Origin: Spirochaeta sp. UBA5339
GTDB lineage: Bacteria > Spirochaetota > Spirochaetia > DSM-2461
NCBI GenBank assembly: GCA_002408085.1
Contig: DHQL01000005.1
Span: 17,115-81,114 of the forward strand
Length of the DNA: 64,000 nucleotides
Direction of reading: 5' to 3'
The position numbers and the translations under genes were made by a program. A model generated the notes under the pieces. The model was not told the DNA's origin. It searched no databases and saw only the letters and a list, made by a program, of their open reading frames with translations. The stretch's first letter is position 1; each line of letters begins with the position of its first letter. Shown here in pieces: positions 18,125-27,687 of the stretch.

Positions 18125-18174
18125 TGCGATACTCCGTGATAGTAAAAGGCTTGTCTTTCCAGCGGGTTACAGAT

Positions 18175-20889
18175 CTATTTCTGCGACAGGTTAAAGACTC
18201 CGTCCCAGTCTTTGGGGGGCGGATCCTGGCTGAACTTGAGACAGCGCTTCATGTATATCTCAGAAGGAGCATCCTCGGGAATACTCACTCTCGCCTTTTT
18301 GAACATCTCGTTGGCCTCAGACCACTTTCTCTCTTCAAACAGCTCCATTCCCCTGTGGAAATGGCCCAGTCCCTCCAGTATGTTGTCGGGGGTCATATGC
18401 TTCTCGTCGATCAGTTCATAGAGCCGCACGGGTTCGTTGATGCCGACCACCCGGACCCTGTCCAGCTGGCGCACCGTAAAGAGGTCTCCTGTCTCACGGT
18501 AGGTTGAGTCGCTGATCAATATCCATGTTCCGTACTGTTTGTTTACACCCTCGAGACGGGCGGCCAGGTTTACGGAGTTGCCCATCATGGTGTAGTCCAT
18601 CTTCTGGAGGGTTCCCATATTACCCACGACCATATCCCCTGTGTTGATACCTATTCTGGTCAGAAGGAGCCCTGGTGAGCGATCTTCCGATACTATCACT
18701 TCATTAAGGGCTTTTTCGGCCTTCTTCATCCGGATGGCGGCACGGCAGGTTCTTACCGCATGGTCTTCAAAGGGCTGGGGTGCTCCGAAGAAGGCAATGA
18801 TTGCATCACCCTCGTACTTGTCTATGGTTCCCTTCTCTGCCAGGATCAGGTTGCTCATCTCCGTCAGGTATTCATTGAGGAGGCCCACCAGGTTCTGGGG
18901 GGTCAACTTTTCGGAAATGGAAGAGAAGCCCTTAATGTCGGTAAACATGGCGGTCATGTTCCTCTCTTCTCCTCCCAGAGAGAGCTTGGAGGGATCGTCC
19001 AGAAGGTCCTTGATAACCTCATCTGAGAGGTACTGGGCAAAGGCATTGCGGATAAATCCCTTCTCCCTGGATGAGAGAACCAGGTTGATGCTGACCACAG
19101 CGATGAATGTAAGGAGTACCGTCATTCCCGGCATCAGTACGGCATTGAAAACTCCGGTCAGGATAAAGATGAGGGAGAGGGAGCCCACTGTCAGAACCAG
19201 CAGACCGATTCCGGAAACAAGTGCCCAGACCGGACGGTTCAGACGTGAGACAATCAGGGAGGTGAGCACCGAAAGAAGGAGGGCAATCAGAATGGAGAGC
19301 CACATGGGACCTTCCTGCAGGAATTCACCTGAAAGTATCGTGTTGGTAACAGCGGCATAGAGGCCCATGTTCATATACTCTTCTTCAAAGGGGTTTACTC
19401 CGATATCGGTGGTGGATGTTCCCGAGTAGCCGATAATGGACAGACTGCCTTCAAGGGAGTCTTTGAGGTTCTCCCTGATCTCCAGCACTTCGGTAATAAG
19501 CTCTCTGGAAGCGGTAAAGGATTCGGGAACATAGGCCTGAAGCTGAGCTATGTAATCGGCATCATCACTGCTCAGGTTCGGGTCCTCCAGAAAGGCATTC
19601 AGAACAGCGAGGAGACGGTCCTCGCTCTCAGCCGAAAGATAGCTGTCAATCTCGCTTAAGAACATCTCTTTTACGGTCACATACTCATCCAGATCGATCT
19701 GTGAGGCACCGTCCATATGGTCCTGCTTCAGAGCCGAGGTGTAATCCCAAATATCCATGGGGTTTGTATCGCCCTCGTAGAAGGGATAGTCCATCATGCC
19801 GGCACTGTTCAGATTTTTCAGGTTGTAGATCAGATCATCCATCAGCTTGTCGTGCCAGTAGAGCTGCACAAAACTGAGGTGACGGAAGCTGTCGAGAAAG
19901 GATTTCGGCGGCCAGTTGATCAGCATTTTACCGTTCCGGTCCAGGGGGATGGCAAGGTCTTCCCTGATCTCTCCACCCCGCAGGGCTCCTTTCAGGATCA
20001 GGGTTCTTCCTCTCATCTCCAGCTCCTGTACGTCCATCCTCTGCAGAAGGGCGGAGAAACCGAGCTGGGGATAGTATTCTCCATTGTAGTCATAGATCAG
20101 ATCGATTCGCCGGCGGACTCCATCGGGATCGATGTTGACTCTGGGGTATCCGGCATCAAGGGAGTTGGAAAGAACTTCATAAATAGCCGGTTTAATCTCC
20201 TGTGCCGGGGCAAAGCCCGTAACGGGTTCTGAAAAGTAGTGGTTCAGGGAGACTTTCTCCCGGGCCAGTTCCTTCAGTTCGGGAGGAGTTGTCTCATCAG
20301 GATCCTTCATCATATTGACGGTGCTGATCACATTGCCGAAGAAGGCGGCTGCCTGTCCAAGGTATTTGTCGTTGTCCCGGGCAATCCGGTTTACATCATC
20401 CAGGAGCTCATACTGTTTCTCCATGATAAATCCGTCCAGATCCGGCAGAAAGTCATCCGCCTCATCCAGAGGAATCTGACGATTCTGCAGGGCCAGGATA
20501 AAGTTGCGCTGCTGTTCTGTGAGGCTTTGGAATACAGAGTTGAAATGCTCCGGGATCTTCTCTTCCAGATACCGGTTGTTCAGACCCGCGGGGCTCTTGT
20601 CTATAAACTCGATATCCAGAACGGCATAATCGGCGCCCATCTCCCGCATCAGCATCAGGCCGTCGGCAAATATATCCCGGCTTATGGGGTACATATTGAT
20701 GGTGGTAATGGTCTGGTCGTCAATATTTACCAGAACCAGATCTTCATCCTCGGTAACCCCGGGTTTGATCTGCAGAAGGAGGTCGTAGATGGAATATTCG
20801 ATGGTCTGAAATTTTTCCGTTGTCAGCAGTAGGGAGAACAGGAGAGTTAACAGGACCGGTATTCCGAGAAAAAGCAGCTTTTTATTCAT
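18175..20889 (-). CDS. CHASE2-domain class III adenylate/guanylate cyclase
   Basis: A membrane cyclase of 904 residues. One N-terminal membrane helix (about 5-24) leads a large extracytoplasmic CHASE2 sensor (about 30-520), then three closely spaced helices (about 525-605), and a C-terminal catalytic domain (about 635-830). The metal-binding aspartates are Asp651 (MFTDIKGF) and Asp695 (YEGDAIIAFFGAP). Lys691 before YEGD and a Thr in the segment MDYTMMGNSVNLAARLEG are the purine-selecting positions expected for an ATP-using enzyme, so cAMP is the likelier product. A tail of helical repeat-like sequence follows. A GAGGGGA site precedes the ATG. The window also encodes an SthK-like channel and so a potential effector. 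Confidence 0.92.
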   Translation of the reverse strand: MNKKLLFLGIPVLLTLLFSLLLTTEKFQTIEYSIYDLLLQIKPGVTEDEDLVLVNIDDQTITTINMYPISRDIFADGLMLMREMGADYAVLDIEFIDKSPAGLNNRYLEEKIPEHFNSVFQSLTEQQRNFILALQNRQIPLDEADDFLPDLDGFIMEKQYELLDDVNRIARDNDKYLGQAAAFFGNVISTVNMMKDPDETTPPELKELAREKVSLNHYFSEPVTGFAPAQEIKPAIYEVLSNSLDAGYPRVNIDPDGVRRRIDLIYDYNGEYYPQLGFSALLQRMDVQELEMRGRTLILKGALRGGEIREDLAIPLDRNGKMLINWPPKSFLDSFRHLSFVQLYWHDKLMDDLIYNLKNLNSAGMMDYPFYEGDTNPMDIWDYTSALKQDHMDGASQIDLDEYVTVKEMFLSEIDSYLSAESEDRLLAVLNAFLEDPNLSSDDADYIAQLQAYVPESFTASRELITEVLEIRENLKDSLEGSLSIIGYSGTSTTDIGVNPFEEEYMNMGLYAAVTNTILSGEFLQEGPMWLSILIALLLSVLTSLIVSRLNRPVWALVSGIGLLVLTVGSLSLIFILTGVFNAVLMPGMTVLLTFIAVVSINLVLSSREKGFIRNAFAQYLSDEVIKDLLDDPSKLSLGGEERNMTAMFTDIKGFSSISEKLTPQNLVGLLNEYLTEMSNLILAEKGTIDKYEGDAIIAFFGAPQPFEDHAVRTCRAAIRMKKAEKALNEVIVSEDRSPGLLLTRIGINTGDMVVGNMGTLQKMDYTMMGNSVNLAARLEGVNKQYGTWILISDSTYRETGDLFTVRQLDRVRVVGINEPVRLYELIDEKHMTPDNILEGLGHFHRGMELFEERKWSEANEMFKKARVSIPEDAPSEIYMKRCLKFSQDPPPKDWDGVFNLSQK

Positions 20890-21053
20890 ACAAAAATATC
20901 CCCTCTGTTTTTTATTATTATATCAATTGAAGCGGAGATTACCAGAGGAAAAGCTTCTGCTCCGGCAGGGCGGCGTGGAGTGGCGGTCCGAAGCGGCTGA
21001 GCTCTGACAGAGAAGCGGACATTTTTTTCACCGTTTTAGCCGGATTTTTATCT

Positions 21054-21071
21054 ATTCCCTTGTGAGGGAAT
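21054..21071. promoter_or_regulatory. Perfect palindrome upstream of the M16 peptidase gene
   Basis: ATTCCCT-TGTG-AGGGAAT lies just before TATATT (21076-21081), a possible -10 close to the ATG at 21091. Either an operator or a hairpin; the peptidase gene has no Shine-Dalgarno. Confidence 0.4.
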
Positions 21072-21090
21072 CGGTTATATTCTTATTCTT

Positions 21091-23958
21091 ATGTTTTTGA
21101 ATGCTCATCTTCAGGATTCTCCTGATTCCATAGATGCCCAGTCCGAGGCTTATAATCTGACAATTCACACCCTTTCCAACGGTCTTACCCTCTATCTCTC
21201 CTGCAGGAGTGATAAACCCCGGATTGAAACCCGGATTGTTATCAAGGCGGGCTCCGCTCAGGATCCCCCCGAATCCACCGGGGCTGCCCATATTCTGGAG
21301 CACCTGATGTTCAAGGGCTCCGAGTCCATCGGCGCCCTCTCCAGAGATGAGGAGAGAGAGGTTCTGAAAGAGATCAGCGATGCCTTTACGGTTCTGAGAA
21401 CCCTGAAGGATGAGAAGCTGAGGGACGAGCAGTTTAAAAAGATCGATGCCCTGAACCAGAAGGCATCATCCCTGGGCCTGGCAGGGGAGTACGACCGTAT
21501 TCTCTCCCATATCGGTGCCCGTGGTGTAAACGCCTATACAAGCATCAGTGAGACCGTCTACAAGTGCGACATTCCCTCCATTGAGCTGGAGCGCTGGGTG
21601 AGGCTGGAGGCCGAACGCTTCTCCCGGCCCGTGATCCGCTCCTTTCTGACAGAGATTGAGGCGATCTATGAGGAGTTCAATCAGGATCTGGATGACGATT
21701 TTTCCAGGGCAAGGGATCTTCTCCTATCGGGACTCTTCCCGGGCCATGAGTACGGCAGCCACACAATCTTAGGGGACAGGGAACATATCAAGGCTCCCTC
21801 TCTGGAGAAGATCGAGGAGTTCAGAAACATCTGGTACCGCCCCGAGAATATGGCGATCTGTCTGGCCGGCGATTTCGACCGTAAAGAGGCCCTCTCTCTT
21901 ATCGAAGAGAGCTGGGGCACCTGGATGCCAGCGGCCCTGGATGTGAAGGTTCCGACCATCAGAAAGGCTCCCCGCATCAAAGGCCGCCACAGGAAGAGCC
22001 TGAAGGGAGCGGATTCGGAGTTTACCATGACGGGCTTCCGTTTCGGAGGGGTCAGAAGCGAGGACTACTCCCTTCTCTCCATGCTGGATCTGATCCTCAA
22101 CAACTCACAGGCCGGACTGATCGACCTGAACCTGGTACAGAGGCAGAAGATCCTCGAGGGGGGGACCAGTCTCAGCGCCGCCGGGGACTACAGCTGGTTT
22201 GTTCTCTACGGCACTCCCGGTCCGGGACAGTCCCTGGGTTCGGTACACCGCCTGCTTATGAAGCAGCTTGACCTGATCCGCAAGGGGGACTTCGATCCCC
22301 GTCTTCTGACGGGGGCCATTAAATACCTTGAGATAGAACAGACCCAGGACCTGGAATCAAACCAGATCGTCAACGCCTTTGCCGACTGCTTTGCCGAAGG
22401 TGTCAGCTGGCGGGAGTACCTGGGACGTCTGGACAGACTGAAGAATCTGACCGCCGGGGACCTTATCTCCTTCGTAAGGGAGAAGTTTACCGATGCCTGT
22501 GTCAGAGTGGACAAGAAGGAAGGGGATGACGGCGCCCAGGAGCTGGTGGACAAACCGGAAATTTCGGCGGTCAAACTGGACCATAACAGGGATTCCGACT
22601 ACTTCCGGAGCCTTAAGGAGAATAATCCCGGCTACAGGAGTCCCTCCTTCCCCGATTACAATAAGGTCCTCACTCACGGGACTCTGACCTCATCCATCGA
22701 CCTCAGTTGTCTGGAAAATGAGAAGAACGACCTCTTTGAACTGACCTTTATCTTCCCCGAAGGGAAGAGTTCCTCTCCCTGGCTGCCGGTGGCGGGAGAC
22801 TACTTTCCCTATCTGGGAACCGATAGACTCAGCCCCGAGGCCATTCAGAAAGAGGCCTTCCTCCTTGGTATCGAGCTCTCATTTCAGGTCGACCTGGACC
22901 GGACAGTCTTCTCTCTCTACGGAAAGAATGAGGACCTGGAGAAGGCTCTGGCCTTTGTGCAGAATCTGATCCGCCGGGGTGAGGGAGACAGGAAGAGCTA
23001 CCGCAAGTATATTCAGGGACTGATCAAAAGGCGGCAGGACGCCCGACTGAGCAAGAAGGTCCTCCTCTTCGGCGGACTCTACTCCTGGGGGCTCTATGGG
23101 GAGGAATCTCCCTTCCGGGACGTCCTGTCAGAAAAAGCCCTGAAGGGAAACAGCGCCGACAGCCTGACCTATGAGCTGCGCCGTCTCTTCGATCTGCCTC
23201 ACAGGATTTTTTACTATGGCGGGAGAAGCTCCGATGAGATGAAGAGTCTGCTTACCGGCTACCATCCCGGCAGCCTGGAGAATCCTGCCGAACTCAGGCA
23301 GGCGAAGGAGTATCGGGAACTGGACGGAGAAGGGAAGATCTTCTTTACCCACCACGATATGGTTCAGGCGGAACTCTTCCGCCTGGCCCCCCAGCGTACC
23401 TTTGATCCCGGACAGCTGGCATCGATCACCCTGTTCAACGAGTTTTTCGGGGCAGGACTGAACTCCCTCTTCTTTCAGGAGATCAGAGAGGCCCGGGGAC
23501 TTGCCTACACGGCCTACTCCAGCATTACGGTCCCTGAACTCCCCGGAAACAGGCACATTATTCAGAGTTATCTGGGAACTCAGTCGGACAAGCTCCCCGA
23601 GGCTCTGGCCGAGATGGACCGTCTTTTCAGCAGTGTCCCCGCAGAGGGGCGTCTCTTTGATGAGGCCAGAACCGCGCTGGTGAAGAGCCAGTCTTCGGAC
23701 AGAATCACCGACTCGGATATTTTCTGGAGCTGGTGGGAGGCGAAAGAGCTGGGACTGGACCCGGATTACCGCAGCAGGGTGTTCAGGGATCTGGAAGAGT
23801 ACAGCTACCCGGCAATGGAGGAGTACTTCAAGGAGTCCGTTATCCCCGTAAAAAGCAATATCCTTATTCTGGGAGACCGGGATGAGCTTGATCTGAAGGC
23901 CCTTGAAAAGCGGGGCCCTGTAAGGGAACTCACCATAGACGAACTGTTTAACGACTGA
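21091..23958 (+). CDS. M16 family zinc metallopeptidase, presequence-protease-like (cytoplasmic)
   Basis: A 955-residue pitrilysin/insulinase-family protease with two tandem halves forming a closed chamber that degrades peptides. The inverted zinc motif HILEH is at residues 67-71, and the third ligand and general helix lie in EIEAIYEEFNQ near residue 190. A charged, coiled insertion (about 85-140) lies between them, as in the M16C (PreP/CYM1) branch. The C-terminal half has the RxxxxY-type segment (REARGLAYTAYSS). No signal peptide is visible, so it should act in the cytoplasm, in contrast to the exported M16 enzyme encoded 740 bp downstream on the other strand. The ATG at 21091 is not preceded by a Shine-Dalgarno. 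Confidence 0.9.
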   Translation: MFLNAHLQDSPDSIDAQSEAYNLTIHTLSNGLTLYLSCRSDKPRIETRIVIKAGSAQDPPESTGAAHILEHLMFKGSESIGALSRDEEREVLKEISDAFTVLRTLKDEKLRDEQFKKIDALNQKASSLGLAGEYDRILSHIGARGVNAYTSISETVYKCDIPSIELERWVRLEAERFSRPVIRSFLTEIEAIYEEFNQDLDDDFSRARDLLLSGLFPGHEYGSHTILGDREHIKAPSLEKIEEFRNIWYRPENMAICLAGDFDRKEALSLIEESWGTWMPAALDVKVPTIRKAPRIKGRHRKSLKGADSEFTMTGFRFGGVRSEDYSLLSMLDLILNNSQAGLIDLNLVQRQKILEGGTSLSAAGDYSWFVLYGTPGPGQSLGSVHRLLMKQLDLIRKGDFDPRLLTGAIKYLEIEQTQDLESNQIVNAFADCFAEGVSWREYLGRLDRLKNLTAGDLISFVREKFTDACVRVDKKEGDDGAQELVDKPEISAVKLDHNRDSDYFRSLKENNPGYRSPSFPDYNKVLTHGTLTSSIDLSCLENEKNDLFELTFIFPEGKSSSPWLPVAGDYFPYLGTDRLSPEAIQKEAFLLGIELSFQVDLDRTVFSLYGKNEDLEKALAFVQNLIRRGEGDRKSYRKYIQGLIKRRQDARLSKKVLLFGGLYSWGLYGEESPFRDVLSEKALKGNSADSLTYELRRLFDLPHRIFYYGGRSSDEMKSLLTGYHPGSLENPAELRQAKEYRELDGEGKIFFTHHDMVQAELFRLAPQRTFDPGQLASITLFNEFFGAGLNSLFFQEIREARGLAYTAYSSITVPELPGNRHIIQSYLGTQSDKLPEALAEMDRLFSSVPAEGRLFDEARTALVKSQSSDRITDSDIFWSWWEAKELGLDPDYRSRVFRDLEEYSYPAMEEYFKESVIPVKSNILILGDRDELDLKALEKRGPVRELTIDELFND

Positions 23959-24048
23959 CTTCCCCTTTTGAAAATGAATAATCCCCTTGTGCTTGTTTTT
24001 GTTTTTATACATGCTAAAATAGGTCAAAGCAAAAATTGAGGGAGTAAT

Positions 24049-24546
24049 ATGAGTAGGAAATTCTTAGGCATTCTGATTCTTTTCTGCAGTCTTGCAGCAC
24101 CATTGATGGCTAATTCGGGAGTCCTGGGACTCTGGAAAACCGTAGACGACGAAACCGGTGAGGTTAAGTCCCTGGTCAAGGTTTATGACTATCGGGGAAA
24201 GGTTTACGGAAGGATTCTTGTGATCTTCGAAGAGGGTGAGGTGGAAGATACCTATATGGACCCCTGGAAAAAAGCCGAAGAGGTGGATGGTGAACCCTAT
24301 TTCTGCGGTCTGGATTTTATCTGGGATATGGAAGAGAGAAAGGGTAAGTATTCCAAAGGAAAAATTATGGATCCCGAAAACGGCAAGGTTTACTCTTCCG
24401 AAATGTGGCTGGACGGGGGCAACCTTATTGTCCGCGGAAAGATCGGTCCCTTCGGACGCAACCAGACCTGGCTGCCCGCCACCTCAAGGGATCTTCCCTC
24501 GGGTGTGAGCGAACCTTCCAGTCTGATTCCCGATATTCCCAAATGA
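24049..24546 (+). CDS. DUF2147 family exported protein
   Basis: 165 residues: a signal peptide of about 21 residues (MSRKFLGILILFCSLAAPLM, cleaved after ANS or nearby), then a single domain with GLWKTVDDETGEVKSLV, RGKVYGRI, CGLDFIWDM and GKIMDPENGKVYSSEMWLDG, the recurrent pattern of DUF2147 proteins. These are small periplasmic beta-rich proteins of unknown function, usually close in size to this one. GAGGGAG precedes the ATG. The gene stands alone between two M16 peptidase genes and ends with a strong terminator. No catalytic residues can be assigned. Confidence 0.85.
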   Translation: MSRKFLGILILFCSLAAPLMANSGVLGLWKTVDDETGEVKSLVKVYDYRGKVYGRILVIFEEGEVEDTYMDPWKKAEEVDGEPYFCGLDFIWDMEERKGKYSKGKIMDPENGKVYSSEMWLDGGNLIVRGKIGPFGRNQTWLPATSRDLPSGVSEPSSLIPDIPK

Positions 24547-24571
24547 TAATCTCATAAAAAAGTAAATTGCC

Positions 24572-24608
24572 GGGGCCCGCAGGAGAAAACTGCAGGCCCC
24601 TCTTTTTT
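24572..24608 (+). terminator. Rho-independent terminator after the DUF2147 gene
   Basis: An 11-bp stem with one mismatch (GGGGCCCGCAG and CTGCAGGCCCC) is followed by TCTTTTTTT. Confidence 0.85.
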
Positions 24609-24675
24609 TCCGATTGCAGGATTAGGTCCGGAAAGCTTAGGGAAAGGCCCGGCGTGTCCGGCTCATCCGGAGAGA

Positions 24676-24694
24676 CCGCCGGCAAAGCCGGCGG
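24676..24694. repeat. GC-rich hairpin behind the exported M16 peptidase gene
   Basis: Perfect arms CCGCCGGC and GCCGGCGG with an AAA loop, 6 bases past the peptidase stop. There is no U-tract on either strand, so it is more likely an mRNA 3'-end stabiliser or a factor-dependent stop than a standard terminator. Confidence 0.4.
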
Positions 24695-24700
24695 ACAGCC

Positions 24701-27511
24701 TCAGTCCTGAACCTCCTCAGGATAGAGGATCACTTCCATGTTCGTGTCATCCGAAAAGTACCGGTTCATTCTGTCCAGAAAAACATCTGCCGTATAGTTT
24801 CCCTCCAGCTTGTTTACGGGCTGGATCTCGTCACGGGGAATGTCCAGGAAGTAGGTCCGTTCCAGCCGGGAGAGCCAGTAGCTGTTTTTCCGCAGCTGGT
24901 CCTCCATCAGTACAGTCCGTGCCTTGATGACGTCGTCGATGAATCTCTGTTCCGTCTCTTGGGACTTCAGCTCATCAATCACCGAATGCACCAGGGCTGT
25001 AAGCTCCTCTGTCCTGTCCGGTGCACAGGAGAAGGAGATCATAAAGTAGTAATCCTCATAGGGGACCCGGGCGGGCCTGACGGACACCGAGGGACTGTAG
25101 GTCCCAGCGGCGTTCTCCCTGATCTCCTCGGTGATTACCATCTGCAGGGAGTCAGCCACACCCTGAATAATCTGGGTCTCAAGATCACTCCATTCCCACT
25201 CTCCGGGATAGATAATTGTTACATAGCTTAAGGGATCCTTTCCGCTGACAAGATTTTCTCTGATCAGGCCTTCAGGATAACGCATCTCCCGGTCGATCCA
25301 CTCCTCATTTTCTCCGTTATTGGGTAGTGAGGCCAGATAGGTTTCAATAAGAGGAACAATATCCTCCTCCCTGTAGCTTCCGGTAATAAAGAATGTGAAG
25401 TTTGATGCCTGGGCATATCTCTCTCTGTAGAACTCCAGGGCCCGGTCAGGATTGATCTCCTTCAGTGAGTCCGCGGTGACGGGACGGCTGCGGAGGTGGT
25501 CCTGATAGAGAAGTTTAATCAGTAGATCCGAGTACTGAGTCATGGGGCTGGAGTCCCGGTTCTTCAGGCTGTCTGCCATACGGCGGCTGTAGGAGTTCCA
25601 GACACCTCTGTCCAGACGGGGCGCGGTAAAGTAGAGATAGTTGAGCTGGAAGAGAGTTTCCATGTCCTCCCGGCTGCTCTTACCCCTTACACCTGCGGTC
25701 ATTTCGGATATGGCGGGCTGAAGGCTTGCGGTGGAGCCGGCCAGAATCCTGTCCAGTTCCAGTTTCGGGAAATCTCCGGCTCCGCTGCGGATCACAATCT
25801 GGGAGGCGTAGGACGCGCTGATATAGTCTTCGTCTTCCGCAAGGGAGATACCTCCGGGTGACATGGCGGAGATGAGGATCTCGTTCTCCTTGAAATCGGT
25901 CTTCTTCAGTATGACCTTTACCCCGTTGCTGAGGGTCCACTCCTCGGCAATCCCGCCGGGAAGGGTCTTCCTTTCCACAATGCTGCCGGACTCGGGAATA
26001 TCACTGAGCAGGGAGCTTGTCACTCTCTTTTCATCCAGGGCTTCGGGGGTGCTCATATTGACCCTGTAGTTGATCTCCGACAGTTTTACCGGATTGATCT
26101 CATCCCTGTCCTCTCCCGAGGGGCTCATGGTATAGACTACCCTGTTCTCTTCGCTCAGCCAGGGGAGTACAGCGGCGTGGACGTCCTCCAGGGATATGGT
26201 CTCTATAAACTCGTTGAATACATCCCATTTGTAGGCTGTTCCAGGAGCGGGAGTTCCGTTCAGGTAGTTGAGAACATAGTCCTGGGCAATGGCAACAGAC
26301 TCCCTGTTGTTTCTGTTGTTGTAGGCAGTGAACATACGGGAGCTCAGCTCTTTCCTGGCCCTGTCCAGTTCGGCTTCGGTAAAACCGTGTTCCTCTATCC
26401 GTCTGGCCTCGGTCAGCAGGGCCTCATAACCCCTGTAGAATTCACCGTCGGCGGTCATTACGGTCATGGAGTGGAAGGACTTCGGCCGTGTAAGGTTTGT
26501 AAAATCTGCATAGGCGTAGGTGAAGGGGGGATCTTCACTGTTTTCAAGGTCCTCAAGTCGGTTGTTGAACATGGTCAGGTAGAGGTCTTCCATCAGTTCA
26601 TTGCGGTAGTCATCCTTATGGGTGCTCTGTTTTTTGGTGAATTTGTTGAAGATAATTCCCGCAGTCCAGGTGGATTCAGGGTCGCTCTGGACGGTAAAGA
26701 TGGTTTGACTGTGATCGGGGACGGCAGGTTCGGTTCTCTCTCTGGGTCTTTCGGGGTTTTTGTATCCGCTGAAGCGGTCGATAATCTCCTGCTCCATCTC
26801 CTTTGCATCGAAATCTCCCACAGCCACTATGGCCATCAGGTCAGGGCGGTACCAGTCCTCGTAGAAACGGCGGATGGAGTCAGGGGTGGAGTTCAGTATG
26901 GACTCCTCGGTCCCGATGGGAAGGCGCTGGCCATAGAGGGACTTGTACATGATCTGGGGGTATGCCGCATCCATCATCCTCCGGGAGGCTCCCAGCCCCC
27001 GGCGCCACTCCTCGTGGATAATCCCTCTCTCCTCTTCAATGTCCTTAGTTTCAAGGTTCATATGAAAGGCCCACTCCTCCAGAATATCAAGACCCGTATT
27101 CAGGTTCTCCGAACGGTCCAGAGGGATCATCAGCTTGTAGACGGTTTCGTCGAAGGATGTGTGGGCATTTATATCGGGACCGAACTGCATTCCAATGCCC
27201 TGCAGAAAGCGGACAAGGTCGTTTTCGGCATAGCTTCTTGTGCCGTTAAAGGCCATATGCTCCAGAAAGTGGGCCATTCCCAGCTGGTCGGGATCCTCCA
27301 TCAGAGATCCCACATTGACCACCAGTCTGAGGATCGCCCTCTCCCTGGGGGTATCGTTATGCTGGACATAGTATTTCATTCCGTTTTCCAGGGTGCCGCT
27401 GAGGACATCGGGGTTGAGGGGAATCCTGTCGCTCTGCCCTTCTGCATAAATACCATGCTGAAGCAGCAGTATAAAAAGTACTAAAAAACTGTTCCTGAAA
27501 ACTTTTCTCAT
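24701..27511 (-). CDS. Exported M16 zinc peptidase, PqqL-like
   Basis: A 936-residue two-half M16 protease with a signal peptide (residues 1-23, ending YAEG). The zinc motif HFLEH is at residues 81-85, in the block GMAHFLEHMAFNGT that is typical of the PqqL/M16B-like periplasmic enzymes, followed by FGPDINAHTSFDETVYKL and the Glu of the WGFHMNLETKDIEEERGIIHEEW-type helix. The second half repeats the fold (SSYSRRM..., TFFITGSYREEDIVPLIETYL). AGGA precedes the ATG. It probably degrades peptides in the periplasm. It is transcribed toward the DUF2147 gene and ends in a GC-rich hairpin. Confidence 0.9.
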   Translation of the reverse strand: MRKVFRNSFLVLFILLLQHGIYAEGQSDRIPLNPDVLSGTLENGMKYYVQHNDTPRERAILRLVVNVGSLMEDPDQLGMAHFLEHMAFNGTRSYAENDLVRFLQGIGMQFGPDINAHTSFDETVYKLMIPLDRSENLNTGLDILEEWAFHMNLETKDIEEERGIIHEEWRRGLGASRRMMDAAYPQIMYKSLYGQRLPIGTEESILNSTPDSIRRFYEDWYRPDLMAIVAVGDFDAKEMEQEIIDRFSGYKNPERPRERTEPAVPDHSQTIFTVQSDPESTWTAGIIFNKFTKKQSTHKDDYRNELMEDLYLTMFNNRLEDLENSEDPPFTYAYADFTNLTRPKSFHSMTVMTADGEFYRGYEALLTEARRIEEHGFTEAELDRARKELSSRMFTAYNNRNNRESVAIAQDYVLNYLNGTPAPGTAYKWDVFNEFIETISLEDVHAAVLPWLSEENRVVYTMSPSGEDRDEINPVKLSEINYRVNMSTPEALDEKRVTSSLLSDIPESGSIVERKTLPGGIAEEWTLSNGVKVILKKTDFKENEILISAMSPGGISLAEDEDYISASYASQIVIRSGAGDFPKLELDRILAGSTASLQPAISEMTAGVRGKSSREDMETLFQLNYLYFTAPRLDRGVWNSYSRRMADSLKNRDSSPMTQYSDLLIKLLYQDHLRSRPVTADSLKEINPDRALEFYRERYAQASNFTFFITGSYREEDIVPLIETYLASLPNNGENEEWIDREMRYPEGLIRENLVSGKDPLSYVTIIYPGEWEWSDLETQIIQGVADSLQMVITEEIRENAAGTYSPSVSVRPARVPYEDYYFMISFSCAPDRTEELTALVHSVIDELKSQETEQRFIDDVIKARTVLMEDQLRKNSYWLSRLERTYFLDIPRDEIQPVNKLEGNYTADVFLDRMNRYFSDDTNMEVILYPEEVQD

Positions 27512-27687
27512 TTTGTCATCCTGTAAGATTCTGTTTCTACTATGAAATACGGAATATTATCCGCAGAAAATCAGTGCGTGATCTGTCTTTTCCGTCTATA
27601 ATGGGAATACCCGATGATTCATCCAGTCTATCTGATTTAATAATAATAGAATAATGTTATTTATCAATTTTGAAAAAGGTGTTCCCT

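Noticed and set aside
24676..24694. The CCGCCGGC/GCCGGCGG hairpin as a Rho-independent terminator.
   Set aside because: No T-run follows on either strand.
26177..27484. A 435-codon plus-strand frame opposite the exported M16 peptidase.
   Set aside because: The minus strand encodes a textbook M16 zinc site and signal peptide; the opposite frame has none.
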